This document shows, one piece after another, positions 1 through 6,658 of a stretch of 9,328 nt of DNA. The DNA lies in assembly GCA_937928295.1 (NCBI GenBank), contig CALEYY010000289.1, positions 1-9,328 of the forward strand, in the 5' to 3' direction. This DNA comes from an uncultured Moraxellaceae bacterium. Its GTDB lineage: Bacteria > Pseudomonadota > Gammaproteobacteria > Pseudomonadales > Moraxellaceae. Both the position numbers and the translations under genes were made by a program. How positions within the stretch are numbered: position 1 is the stretch's first letter; each line of letters opens with the position of its first letter. Below the pieces are notes generated by a model. The model made no database searches, had not been told where the DNA came from, and saw only the letters and a list, made by a program, of their open reading frames with translations.

Positions 1-2185
1 GGATAGGGAGTGGCGATGCGCCATCACCCACTGGTGCTGTGGTGCCTGCCGTAATACCGGTGCAGACATCATAAACTTCCAGCGAGGTACCCAAGTCAGC
101 CGAGAGGCCGCCACCGACTTTGATGGTGATGGTCTTGAATGGCTTGGTAGCATAGCCGCCGAGGACATACTGCGGTTGCACCGTACCGGGTGCCAAGTTA
201 TCCACTCCCAGCGGATCAACATTACCATCATAGCCAGCAGCCAGTAGCTCAAGTGCAAAGCCGCCAGTCTGATCGGGGCCGCCAAACGAGTCACCACCAT
301 CGGTTGTCACTGTAATGGCCTTGGCCAAGCTGAGTTCAACCAAGCTTCGCGGTACGCTGATCTTGAACGCAGCCAGCTTTCCTGCTGCAACTGTTTGCGG
401 AAGTGTTACTGAGACTCCAACGCTTCCGGTCAGTGCGCCATTTGTGAACAGACTGTCGGCGAGCGCCACAGCATTATTCACTTTGGCATAGGTATTCCCA
501 TTGCCATCAGCAGCAGCGGCTGGTGAGTCAACGCCGCAAATGTCGAGCAATGAGCCATTGAGTAGCGCGGCGCTCAGTGTACAGAGACCGCCTTCTTTGA
601 CTGCGGTAACGGAACTTCCTGCGGGAGCGAAGCCTGTGCATGTAAAGCCGGTTTTCAAGTCTGTGCTTGTCGGGCAGGTGGTAACGACTTTGCCACCAAT
701 AATCTCGCGATAGATGCAGGGATCATTGTTGTCTGGAATACCATCACCATCGGCATCCGAGTCGCAGACATCCCCGATCTTGTCACCATCAAGATCTGCC
801 TGGTTGGCATTGGCCACGCTCGGGCAATTATCCAGAGTATTCTGAATGCCATCGTTGTCGAGGTCCAACTCGCAGGCATCACCAATGCCATCGCCATCCG
901 TATCCTTCTGGTCAGCATTGGCAATCAGTGGGCAGTTGTCATTGGTATCAGGCTTGCCATCATTGTCATCATCCGTGTCGCAGGCATTGCCATTGAAACC
1001 GGTGAACGCATCGTTGTCGCTATTGAGCTGGTCTAGGTTCTGGATCAGACGGCAATTGTCTGTGTTGTCCTTGATAGTATCCAGATCGGAGTCAGAACAG
1101 GCATCGCCGCTACCGCTGTTGTCGAAGTCCTTCTGGTCCGGGTTGGCTATGGCAGGGCAGTTATCGGTGTTGTCAGGCACGCCGTCGCCATCCTTGTCAT
1201 TGGTGCAAGCATCACCTGAGCCGACACCATCGGTGTTTATCTGGTTCAAATTTGCCACCAGCGGGCAGTTGTCGACGCTATTGGTAACGCCATCACCGTC
1301 GGCGTCGGCATCGCAAGCATCGCCTTGGCCATCCATGTCAGCGTCGAGCTGGTCTGCATTGGCAACTAGGCGGCAGTTGTCGATGTTGTCGGCCTTGCCA
1401 TCCAGATCGGAGTCAGAGCAGGCATCACCGCGACCATTGTGATCAATGTCAGCTTGGCCGATGTTGGGCACGGTCGGGCAGTTATCAGTGCTGTCGGGGA
1501 TCGTGTCGCCATCAACATCGCCATCACAAGCGTCACCAATGCCGTCGTTATCGGAATCAATCTGTGATGAGTTGGCCGTAGTCGGGCAATTATCGGCACC
1601 ATCAGCCTTGCCGTCATTATCGTCATCACTGTCGCAAGCATCACCCAAGCTATCGGAGTCCGAATTCAGCTGATTGGTGTTAGGTGTCAGAGGGCAATTA
1701 TCTTTCGAGTCGGGCACAGTATCGTTGTCGGTATCTTCGCAAGCGTTACCAATACCATTGTGGTTAAAGTCAGCTTGGTCGGTATTAGGTACGGTCGGGC
1801 AGTTGTCGACATTGTCGAGCTTGGTGTCGCCATCCTTGTCATTGGTGCAGGCATCGCCGACACCATCATTATTCGTGTCTTTTTGATCAGAGTTGGCAAC
1901 CATTGAGCAATTGTCGATCGTGTTTGGCTTGCCATCGCCGTCTATGTCCGAGTCGCAGAGATCGCCCAGTGAATCATGATCAATGTCGGATTGGTTGTTA
2001 TTGGCAATGGTGACGCAGTTGTCAGGGGCGTTGTCGAGCACGCCATCGCCATCGGTGTCGAGCTGGCTGGATGCTGTGCCGCCGCTGCCGGCCTTGTCAT
2101 TTTTGGCATCATCGCAGCCAGCGATACTGAGTGATAGCGCAGTGATGCCTGCCATGAGCAGGTATTTGCTTTTAGTTAAAGTCAT
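1..2185 (-). CDS. Multi-TSP3-repeat calcium-binding lipoprotein, 3' end outside the window
   Basis: The frame is open from an ATG at 2185 down to base 1 (728 codons) with no stop, so the C-terminus is missing. The N-terminus has lysines, a hydrophobic stretch and the lipobox I-A-G-C with Cys24, predicting a lipoprotein exported by Sec and lipidated. A short Gly/Ser/Ala linker follows. Residues about 43-490 are thrombospondin type 3 repeats: Asp/Asn-rich D-x-D-x-D-G loops, each with a DNC motif and a G-D-x-C motif. DNC-type cysteines lie at 57, 93, 129, 164, 200, 236, 271, 307, 343, 378, 418 and 454, with a variant NDPC at 490. Such repeats bind calcium and form stiff, disulfide-stapled rods. 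Residues about 491-728 form an unrecognised Gly/Thr/Val-rich, probably beta-stranded domain with a few more cysteines. An AAGGAG site supports the start. The gene lies 24 bases after an OmpA gene, so the two are probably co-transcribed. Inferred role: a cell-surface or periplasmic spacer or adhesin. The TSP3 identification is strong; the function is not known. Confidence 0.9.
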   Translation of the reverse strand, partial: MTLTKSKYLLMAGITALSLSIAGCDDAKNDKAGSGGTASSQLDTDGDGVLDNAPDNCVTIANNNQSDIDHDSLGDLCDSDIDGDGKPNTIDNCSMVANSDQKDTNNDGVGDACTNDKDGDTKLDNVDNCPTVPNTDQADFNHNGIGNACEDTDNDTVPDSKDNCPLTPNTNQLNSDSDSLGDACDSDDDNDGKADGADNCPTTANSSQIDSDNDGIGDACDGDVDGDTIPDSTDNCPTVPNIGQADIDHNGRGDACSDSDLDGKADNIDNCRLVANADQLDADMDGQGDACDADADGDGVTNSVDNCPLVANLNQINTDGVGSGDACTNDKDGDGVPDNTDNCPAIANPDQKDFDNSGSGDACSDSDLDTIKDNTDNCRLIQNLDQLNSDNDAFTGFNGNACDTDDDNDGKPDTNDNCPLIANADQKDTDGDGIGDACELDLDNDGIQNTLDNCPSVANANQADLDGDKIGDVCDSDADGDGIPDNNDPCIYREIIGGKVVTTCPTSTDLKTGFTCTGFAPAGSSVTAVKEGGLCTLSAALLNGSLLDICGVDSPAAAADGNGNTYAKVNNAVALADSLFTNGALTGSVGVSVTLPQTVAAGKLAAFKISVPRSLVELSLAKAITVTTDGGDSFGGPDQTGGFALELLAAGYDGNVDPLGVDNLAPGTVQPQYVLGGYATKPFKTITIKVGGGLSADLGTSLEVYDVCTGITAGTTAPVGDGASPLPI
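716..2059 (-). repeat. Array of 12 TSP3 calcium-binding repeats plus a terminal half-unit
   Basis: Twelve protein repeats of 35-36 residues (one of 40) fill residues about 43-490 of the lipoprotein. Each has a DNC cysteine followed 20 residues later by a G-[DN]-x-C cysteine; the tenth repeat has a 24-residue spacing. The conserved core is a D-x-[DN]-x-D-[GT] loop before DNC, then P-x-x-x-N-x-x-Q-x-D. This gives 24 regularly spaced cysteines plus the terminal one at residue 490. The spacing is what one expects from disulfides linking neighbouring repeats, as known in thrombospondins. Confidence 0.9.
1052..2017 (-). repeat. 321-bp higher-order repeat (three TSP3 units per period)
   Basis: The spacings between successive DNC cysteines from residue 57 to 378 are 36, 36, 35, 36, 36, 35, 36, 36, 35, that is three blocks of 107 residues or 321 bp. 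The DNA agrees. GTCAGCTTGG occurs at 1448 and 1769 and CGGTCGGGCA at 1471 and 1792, both 321 apart. CCAGATCGGAGTCAGA occurs at 1081 and 1402, 321 apart. CATCCTTGTCATTGGTGCA occurs at 1189 and 1831, 642 apart. The array therefore seems to have grown by copying a three-unit block. Confidence 0.8.
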
Positions 2186-2194
2186 GATCGTTAT

Positions 2195-2200
2195 CTCCTT
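2195..2200 (-). promoter_or_regulatory. Ribosome binding site of the TSP3 lipoprotein gene
   Basis: On the minus strand AAGGAG lies nine bases before the ATG at 2185, inside the 24-base gap after the ompA stop codon. It fixes the lipoprotein start and suggests translation from a shared transcript. Confidence 0.75.
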
Positions 2201-2209
2201 GAAACGAAA

Positions 2210-3310
2210 TTAGTTGGCTTCGCTGGTGCTGAGCAGGAACTCGACCCGGCGATTGTGAGCGCGGCCTTCATCGCTGGTATTGGCAACGGTCGGCATGCTT
2301 TCACCCAGTCCCAGTGCTTTGAAGCGCCGGGCGTCCAGTCCGCTGTCTACCAAAGCCTTAACGACGGTATTGGCGCGGGCTTGAGATAGCTTCAGATTGC
2401 TTGCGTCCTTGCCAATGTCATCGGTGTGGCCAGCGATGATCGCGCGCAGGTTTGCCTGTTGCTTGAAGAAATTTGTGGCCTGATCAATCAAAGCTTTTGA
2501 CTCTTCCTTGAGTGAGGCCTTGTTCAGGTCAAATTCAATATTTTGCAATGTCACGGATTGCGCGATTGCACAGCCCAGATTGTCTGTACGAATGCCAGGC
2601 AGTGTTCCCGGGCACTTGTCGTCAGCGTCTGCAATATGGTCGCCATCAAGGTCGGACGGCGTAACTTCTTTGACGATTTCGACTTCCTTGATGACTTCTA
2701 CCTGCTTCTCAATAATTTGTGCAGGCTCAATCACTGTGCGTACCACTTCAACTTCCTTGGTACGGCCGAGTGGAACCTCTACACCGGCGCTGAGAGATGT
2801 TTCGAAGAGGTCTTGGCTATTAAAGGTATCGTAGTTCTCCTTGAGCTCCAGACGACCACGTACGAAGTCACCAAAAAGGCGGGTAGCGCCTACACCGACA
2901 TGGGCGGTGAAGTCTGTTTCATCGAGCGCAATAGTATCGTTACGCGCTACACCTACGCCGGCCATGACATAAGGAGTGAGCTCGTCCCGATTGCCAAAGG
3001 CATACATCAACGAGCCTGTTAGCTCTTGCTTAAAAAAGTTGGAATTCAAGGCTGCAGGTGTTTTCAAGACTTGCTGACTGGCACCCAGTTCAAAATACAG
3101 ATTATTGACAGAGCGAATGGGTAGGCCGAGAGCCCCCGTGATGCCGCGTCCGTAGTCGACTTGTGGCCGCTGAGTGTCAGTTGCAGTAAACAGGGCACCA
3201 ATGTAGATGTGATAGAGACTCGGGGCTGAGGCCTCGCCAGCATGTGCTGAAAGTGGCACTGCAAGTGCGCAGCTCAGGTAAATTGCCTGGGTAAGAGCGT
3301 TTTTATTCAT
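2210..3310 (-). CDS. OmpA-family outer-membrane porin with TSP3 motif (366 aa)
   Basis: Outer-membrane protein anchored to peptidoglycan. Residues 1-24 are a signal peptide ending S-A-H-A before Gly25. Residues about 30-182 form an eight-strand-type beta-barrel with alternating polar and hydrophobic strands (TPYVMAGVGV, then GVEVPLG at its end). Residues about 185-216 are a Val/Glu/Lys-rich repetitive linker (VEV, IKEVE, VKEV). Residues 220-236 hold one TSP3 unit ending DKCPGT, with a second cysteine at 247 that can pair with Cys233. Residues about 255-362 are the OmpA C-terminal domain. In it GHTD (Asp297) and LSQAR (Arg312) are 15 residues apart, as are the two diaminopimelate-binding residues of the family, and NRRVEF lies near the end. 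No strong Shine-Dalgarno site precedes the ATG. It is the first gene of an operon with the TSP3 lipoprotein and a paralogue of the protein at 6659-7765. Confidence 0.93.
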   Translation of the reverse strand: MNKNALTQAIYLSCALAVPLSAHAGEASAPSLYHIYIGALFTATDTQRPQVDYGRGITGALGLPIRSVNNLYFELGASQQVLKTPAALNSNFFKQELTGSLMYAFGNRDELTPYVMAGVGVARNDTIALDETDFTAHVGVGATRLFGDFVRGRLELKENYDTFNSQDLFETSLSAGVEVPLGRTKEVEVVRTVIEPAQIIEKQVEVIKEVEIVKEVTPSDLDGDHIADADDKCPGTLPGIRTDNLGCAIAQSVTLQNIEFDLNKASLKEESKALIDQATNFFKQQANLRAIIAGHTDDIGKDASNLKLSQARANTVVKALVDSGLDARRFKALGLGESMPTVANTSDEGRAHNRRVEFLLSTSEAN

Positions 3311-3470
3311 AAGATGGCTCGCGCGGTTGTGTGATGCTTTTTATGTCGACACTGCGTTCTTATTTTTACACTAGACCAACTTATCACGACATTTGTATAG
3401 CATGAATGTCTTATCGTATGTTTTGGTTAAAAAGTGTATAGAGCCGAGCGAGCTAGTTTTTGCTCCTAAT

Positions 3471-3491
3471 TGCTCGACAAAAGTCGTAGCA
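3471..3491. promoter_or_regulatory. Inverted repeat upstream of pntAA, possible operator
   Basis: TGCTCGAC (3471-3478) pairs with GTCG plus AGCA (3483-3491, one bulged T at 3487) around an AAAA centre. It overlaps the candidate -35 box, which is where a repressor or activator site would act. It is not followed by a T-run, so it is not a terminator. Confidence 0.4.
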
Positions 3492-3504
3492 GATGACATA
3501 CAAT
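3474..3504 (+). promoter_or_regulatory. Candidate sigma-70 promoter of the pnt operon
   Basis: TCGACA (3474-3479) and TACAAT (3499-3504) each differ by one base from the consensus -35 and -10 boxes. The 19-base spacer is longer than the optimum. Transcription would start near 3511 and give a leader of about 95 bases before the pntAA ATG. The call rests on motif match only. Confidence 0.35.
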
Positions 3505-3517
3505 CCGCCGGTTTACG

Positions 3518-3538
3518 CAGAGCAAAATCCTTGCTCTG
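3518..3538 (+). promoter_or_regulatory. Perfect stem-loop in the pntAA leader
   Basis: CAGAGCAA (3518-3525) and TTGCTCTG (3531-3538) are exact complements around the five-base loop AATCC. The hairpin ends 66 bases before the pntAA start codon. There is no U-tract, so it is more likely an mRNA leader structure or a palindromic protein-binding site than a terminator. Confidence 0.5.
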
Positions 3539-3604
3539 GTGAGTAGTCGCTACCTCCGACCTACGCGGTTGGTGGTTGATCTATCGATTAGAAGAGGACG
3601 AACC

Positions 3605-4735
3605 ATGCAGATTGGTATCCCCACGGAAACTCTGGCTGGCGAGACACGCGTCGCTGCAACACCGGAGACCGTGAAGAAGTTTGCAGCCATGGGCTGTGAA
3701 GTACTCGTGCAAAGTGGTGCCGGCTTGGCATCGAGCTGCACCAATGCGGCGTATGAAGCTGCCGGTGCCAAAGTGGTTGCTACTGCAGCCGAGGCACTCA
3801 ATGCCGACATCATTCTGAAAGTGGCTGCTCCCAATGCCGATGAAACGGCATTGATCAAGCAGGGTGCCACGGTGCTGGCTGCTTTCGCGCCGCATCAGAA
3901 TGACCATCTTGAAGCCTATGCGGCGCGCGGTCTGACCTGCGTTGCCATGGAGCTGATTCCCCGTATTACTCGTGCTCAGAGCTCAGACATCCTGTCGTCG
4001 CAGGCCAACTTGGCTGGCTACAAGGCTGTCTTGCTGGGTGCCAACGAATACGCGGGCCTGTTCCCGATGATGATGACCGCTGCCGGCACCATCAAGCCGG
4101 CGCGCATTGTCGTGCTCGGCGTCGGTGTGGCCGGTCTGCAGGCCATCGCCACCGGCAAGCGTCTCGGCGCAGTGGTCGAAGCCTCCGATTTGCGTCCGGC
4201 TGCCAAAGAGCAGGTCGAGTCGCTGGGTGGTCGCTGGCTGGATGTGCCGATGTCTGACGAAGAGAAGGCGAAAGCCCTCGGCACCGGCGGCTACGCCTGG
4301 CAGCCATCGCCGGAATACATCCGCGATCAGGCGGCAGTGGTCGACAAGGCGGTTTCCAACGCCAACATCGTCATCACCACCGCACAGATTCCGGGTCGCA
4401 AGGCGCCGGTGTTGGTCAAGGCTGAGACCGTCGCCAAGATGAAGCCGGGCTCGGTCATCATCGACATGGCCGTCAGCTCGGGCGGCAATGTGGAAGGCTC
4501 GAAGCTGGATGAAACCGTGATCACTGAAAACGGTGCTCGCATCGTCGGTATTGGCAATATTCCGGCTCTTGTAGCGACTGAAGCCTCGGCGCTTTATTCG
4601 CGCAACCTGCTGAACTTCCTTGCGCCTATGCATAACAAGGAAACCAGCGAAATTGTGCTTAATCGCGAAGATGACATGGTGAAGCCGACGCTGATCGTCG
4701 ATGCCGGCACGCTCATCTACAAGAAGCCGAACTGA
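3605..4735 (+). CDS. pntAA: NAD(P) transhydrogenase subunit alpha part 1, NAD(H)-binding domain I (376 aa)
   Basis: Soluble domain I of proton-translocating transhydrogenase. It binds NAD(H) on the cytoplasmic side and passes hydride to NADP+ on PntB, driven by the proton gradient. The protein has the AlaDH/PNT fold: residues 1-135 form the N-terminal half and about 140-330 the Rossmann half with GVGVAG at 172-177. Arg120, Gln125, Asp128 and Ser131 in the RAQSSD/LSS segment match, with a constant offset of seven, the R. rubrum catalytic residues 127, 132, 135 and 138. Asp195 in SDLRP sits where the NAD ribose is bound, and GGYA at 228-231 is the mobile loop. ATG 3605 is chosen over GTG 3539 because the family begins with M-x-IG-[IV]-P-x-E and AGAGG lies seven bases upstream. 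Length fits the separate alpha-1 subunit of three-subunit enzymes (about 380 aa). It is the first gene of pntAA-pntAB-pntB. Confidence 0.97.
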   Translation: MQIGIPTETLAGETRVAATPETVKKFAAMGCEVLVQSGAGLASSCTNAAYEAAGAKVVATAAEALNADIILKVAAPNADETALIKQGATVLAAFAPHQNDHLEAYAARGLTCVAMELIPRITRAQSSDILSSQANLAGYKAVLLGANEYAGLFPMMMTAAGTIKPARIVVLGVGVAGLQAIATGKRLGAVVEASDLRPAAKEQVESLGGRWLDVPMSDEEKAKALGTGGYAWQPSPEYIRDQAAVVDKAVSNANIVITTAQIPGRKAPVLVKAETVAKMKPGSVIIDMAVSSGGNVEGSKLDETVITENGARIVGIGNIPALVATEASALYSRNLLNFLAPMHNKETSEIVLNREDDMVKPTLIVDAGTLIYKKPN

Positions 4736-4749
4736 TCAGGAGTTTCATC

Positions 4750-5100
4750 ATGGATATGTCGCAAGTTCAGCAAGTGGCCGAGCACGCCACCAGCGTACCG
4801 TTCGTGAGCACCTTCACCGTGTTCATCCTCGCCATCTATGTTGGCTATTATGTGGTCTGGGGCGTTACGCCAGCCTTGCACACGCCGCTGATGGCCGTGA
4901 CCAATGCGCTGTCGGGCATCATCATCGTGGGTGCCATGCTGCAAACCGTTGCCAGTGGCAGCGATCCCGCCGCTCTGCAAACCATCACACCAACCAGCCT
5001 CTTGGGCGCTTTCGCCGTTTTCTTGGCCAGCATCAACATCTTCGGCGGCTTTGCCGTGACCGAACGCATGCTTGATATGTTCAAGAAAAAGAAGAAGTAA
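4750..5100 (+). CDS. pntAB: NAD(P) transhydrogenase subunit alpha part 2, membrane segment (116 aa)
   Basis: Small integral membrane subunit that supplies part of the proton-conducting domain II. Three hydrophobic helices are visible, at about residues 18-37, 48-67 and 77-98, and the protein ends in a cluster of lysines expected on the cytoplasmic side. In E. coli this part is fused to the NAD-binding domain; here a stop codon and a 14-base gap separate it from pntAA, as in R. rubrum and many other bacteria. AGGAG at 4738-4742 precedes the ATG by seven bases. The gene is followed after 12 bases by pntB, consistent with one complex made from a single transcript. Confidence 0.96.
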   Translation: MDMSQVQQVAEHATSVPFVSTFTVFILAIYVGYYVVWGVTPALHTPLMAVTNALSGIIIVGAMLQTVASGSDPAALQTITPTSLLGAFAVFLASINIFGGFAVTERMLDMFKKKKK

Positions 5101-5112
5101 GGAGCGACTCAA

Positions 5113-6504
5113 ATGACTGCTTTTGCACAATACGCCGACTGGTTTTACCTCGTTGGTTCTGTTCTGTTCATTCTCACGCTGCGCGGCCTGTCCGGCCCGA
5201 AGACCGCGATCATGGGCAACCGTTACGGCATGATCGGCATGACGCTGGCCATCCTTACCACCTTCTTTGTGGCACCTAGCCCCGTGCTCGGTCTCATCAT
5301 CGGTGCAATGATCGCTGGTGCTGCGATTGGTCTGCATCGTGCTCGCACGGTGCCGATGACGCAGATGCCTGAAACCGTCGCGATGATGCACTCGATGGTA
5401 GGTTTGTCGGCTGTCTGCATCGCGGTTGCCGCGGTTCTGCATGAGGGCGTACATCACGATGCTCTGCATCGCTTTGAGCTCTTTGTTGGCTGCTTCGTCG
5501 GTGCCATCACCTTCACGGCCTCCGTGTTTGCCTATGGCAAGCTCGCGGCCAAGAAGTGGGCCAAGTCGGTAAGCGGTGCTTGGGTCAAGCCGGTTCAAGC
5601 GGGCCTATTCCTCGGTATGGTCGGTTTCGGGATGGTCTATTTCGCCAGCGAAGACCTGAATGCCTTCTACGCCATGACGGCTTTGGCATTGGTTTTCGGC
5701 TTCATCTGGATCGCTCCGATCGGTGGCGGCGATATGCCAGTGGTGGTATCCCTGTTGAACTCGTTCTCGGGCTGGGCTGCAGCTGGTATCGGCTTCACGC
5801 TGAACAACCCTATGCTCATCATCGCCGGTTCGCTGGTGGGCTCGTCCGGTGCGATTCTGTCCTATGTCATGTGCAACGCCATGAACCGTTCGTTGCTGAA
5901 TGTGCTCTTTGGCGGCTTCGGCGCCAGCGCCGGCGCATCTGTTGATGCAGGCGATGGCACAGAGAGGACACATCGCGCTGGTTCAGCCGACGACGCTGCC
6001 TTCCTGATGGCCAATGCGGACTCCGTGGTGATTGTGCCAGGTTACGGTCTGGCTCAGGCGCGTGCTCAGAATGCCGTGAAAGAGCTGGCGACTGTGCTGA
6101 AGGCAAAAGGCGTGAATGTGCGTTATGCCATCCACCCGGTAGCTGGCCGTATGCCGGGCCACATGAATGTGCTTTTGGCAGAAGCCGATGTGCCGTATGA
6201 GGATGTCTGTGAAATGGACGAAATCAACAGCGATTTCGCCTCCACCGATGTGGTTCTGGTGATCGGTGCTAACGATGTGGTCAACCCGGCCGCCAAAGAC
6301 AATCCGGCGTCGCCGATCTACGGCATGCCGATTCTGGAAGCACATCGTGCCCGTACGGTCATGGTCATTAAGCGTTCGATGGCCACTGGCTATGCCGGTC
6401 TCGACAACGATCTGTTCTATCTGGACAAGACCATGATGGTCTTTGGCGATGCCAAGAAGGTTCTGGAAGACATGGTCAAGGGCGTGACTGGCGGCGGCCA
6501 CTAA
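5113..6504 (+). CDS. pntB: NAD(P) transhydrogenase subunit beta (463 aa)
   Basis: Membrane subunit that completes the proton channel and carries the NADP(H)-binding domain III. Nine hydrophobic helices can be placed between residues about 12 and 254, the usual number for beta subunits. His93 in MMHSMVGL corresponds to the proton-channel histidine (E. coli beta-His91), and the conserved LVGSSGAILSY and AMNRS segments follow. After a variable linker (about 272-300), domain III shows GYGLAQARAQ (310-319), HPVAGRMPGHMNVLLAEA (341-358), GANDVVNPAA (385-394) with Asp388, KRSM and GYAG (420-429), and FGDAKK near the end. The first of these is usually GYGMAVAQAQ, so Gln315 and Arg317 are unusual. The Shine-Dalgarno AAGGAG overlaps the pntAB stop codon, suggesting coupled translation. 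A strong terminator follows 17 bases after the stop. Confidence 0.97.
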   Translation: MTAFAQYADWFYLVGSVLFILTLRGLSGPKTAIMGNRYGMIGMTLAILTTFFVAPSPVLGLIIGAMIAGAAIGLHRARTVPMTQMPETVAMMHSMVGLSAVCIAVAAVLHEGVHHDALHRFELFVGCFVGAITFTASVFAYGKLAAKKWAKSVSGAWVKPVQAGLFLGMVGFGMVYFASEDLNAFYAMTALALVFGFIWIAPIGGGDMPVVVSLLNSFSGWAAAGIGFTLNNPMLIIAGSLVGSSGAILSYVMCNAMNRSLLNVLFGGFGASAGASVDAGDGTERTHRAGSADDAAFLMANADSVVIVPGYGLAQARAQNAVKELATVLKAKGVNVRYAIHPVAGRMPGHMNVLLAEADVPYEDVCEMDEINSDFASTDVVLVIGANDVVNPAAKDNPASPIYGMPILEAHRARTVMVIKRSMATGYAGLDNDLFYLDKTMMVFGDAKKVLEDMVKGVTGGGH

Positions 6505-6521
6505 GCCTGCTCTGTTGTGAT

Positions 6522-6554
6522 AAAAGCGCCGGCCTTGTCGGCGCTTTTGTTTTT
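6522..6554 (+). terminator. Rho-independent terminator of the pnt operon
   Basis: AAAAGCGCCG (6522-6531) and CGGCGCTTTT (6539-6548) form a perfect ten-base-pair stem around a seven-base loop. GTTTTT follows. It separates the pnt operon from the next ompA gene. Confidence 0.93.
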
Positions 6555-6618
6555 GGGGTAGGATCAATGCGGTCGGCGCGCAACAAAATTCATACAGTGG
6601 CTAGTCATTTTGTTACGC

Positions 6619-6624
6619 TAATAT
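6619..6624 (+). promoter_or_regulatory. Candidate -10 box of the second ompA gene
   Basis: TAATAT lies in an AT-rich stretch between the pnt terminator and the ompA start. No convincing -35 box is found at the right distance. If it is real, transcription starts near 6631, downstream of the alternative GTG at 6626, which would favour ATG 6659 as the start codon. Confidence 0.3.
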
Positions 6625-6658
6625 CGTGAATAAGAATAAAACAGTGGAAGGTGAGTCT

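Larger units (their letters stand above)
3311..3604. promoter_or_regulatory. Divergent intergenic region between ompA and pntAA
   Basis: These 294 bases separate two divergently transcribed operons, so promoters for both must lie here unless further upstream. The part next to ompA (3340-3440) is AT-rich. On the minus strand TATACA at 3394-3399, preceded by TGC, is a possible extended -10 for ompA without a clear -35 box. On the plus strand a candidate pntAA promoter and two inverted repeats lie at 3471-3538. TTGCTC or its complement occurs at 3460, 3470, 3520 (complement) and 3531. No coding sequence is supported here; a frame beginning at GTG 3539 is an upstream extension of pntAA. Confidence 0.6.

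Noticed and set aside
846..1886. Long plus-strand open frames at 846-1442, 1446-1673 and 1674-1886
   Set aside because: They are antisense to the TSP3 repeats, whose biased codons (GAC, GAT, AAC, TGC) avoid stop codons on the other strand. Their sequence is low-complexity Ser/Pro/Leu with no ribosome sites.
3539..3604. GTG at 3539 as the start of pntAA
   Set aside because: It adds 22 residues not seen in the family and lacks a ribosome site, while ATG 3605 has one and begins the conserved N-terminus.
3983..4633. Minus-strand open frame of 216 codons inside pntAA
   Set aside because: It is a shadow of a well-conserved gene; its translation is His/Arg/Asp-rich with no recognisable family.
4717..5598. 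Minus-strand open frame of 293 codons across pntAA-pntAB-pntB
   Set aside because: It spans three real genes and two intergenic ribosome sites on the opposite strand; its composition is typical of an antisense shadow.
6626..6658. GTG at 6626 as the start of the second OmpA gene
   Set aside because: It would begin MNKN like the other OmpA paralogue, which is suggestive. However, it has no Shine-Dalgarno site and puts acidic residues ahead of an otherwise normal signal peptide.
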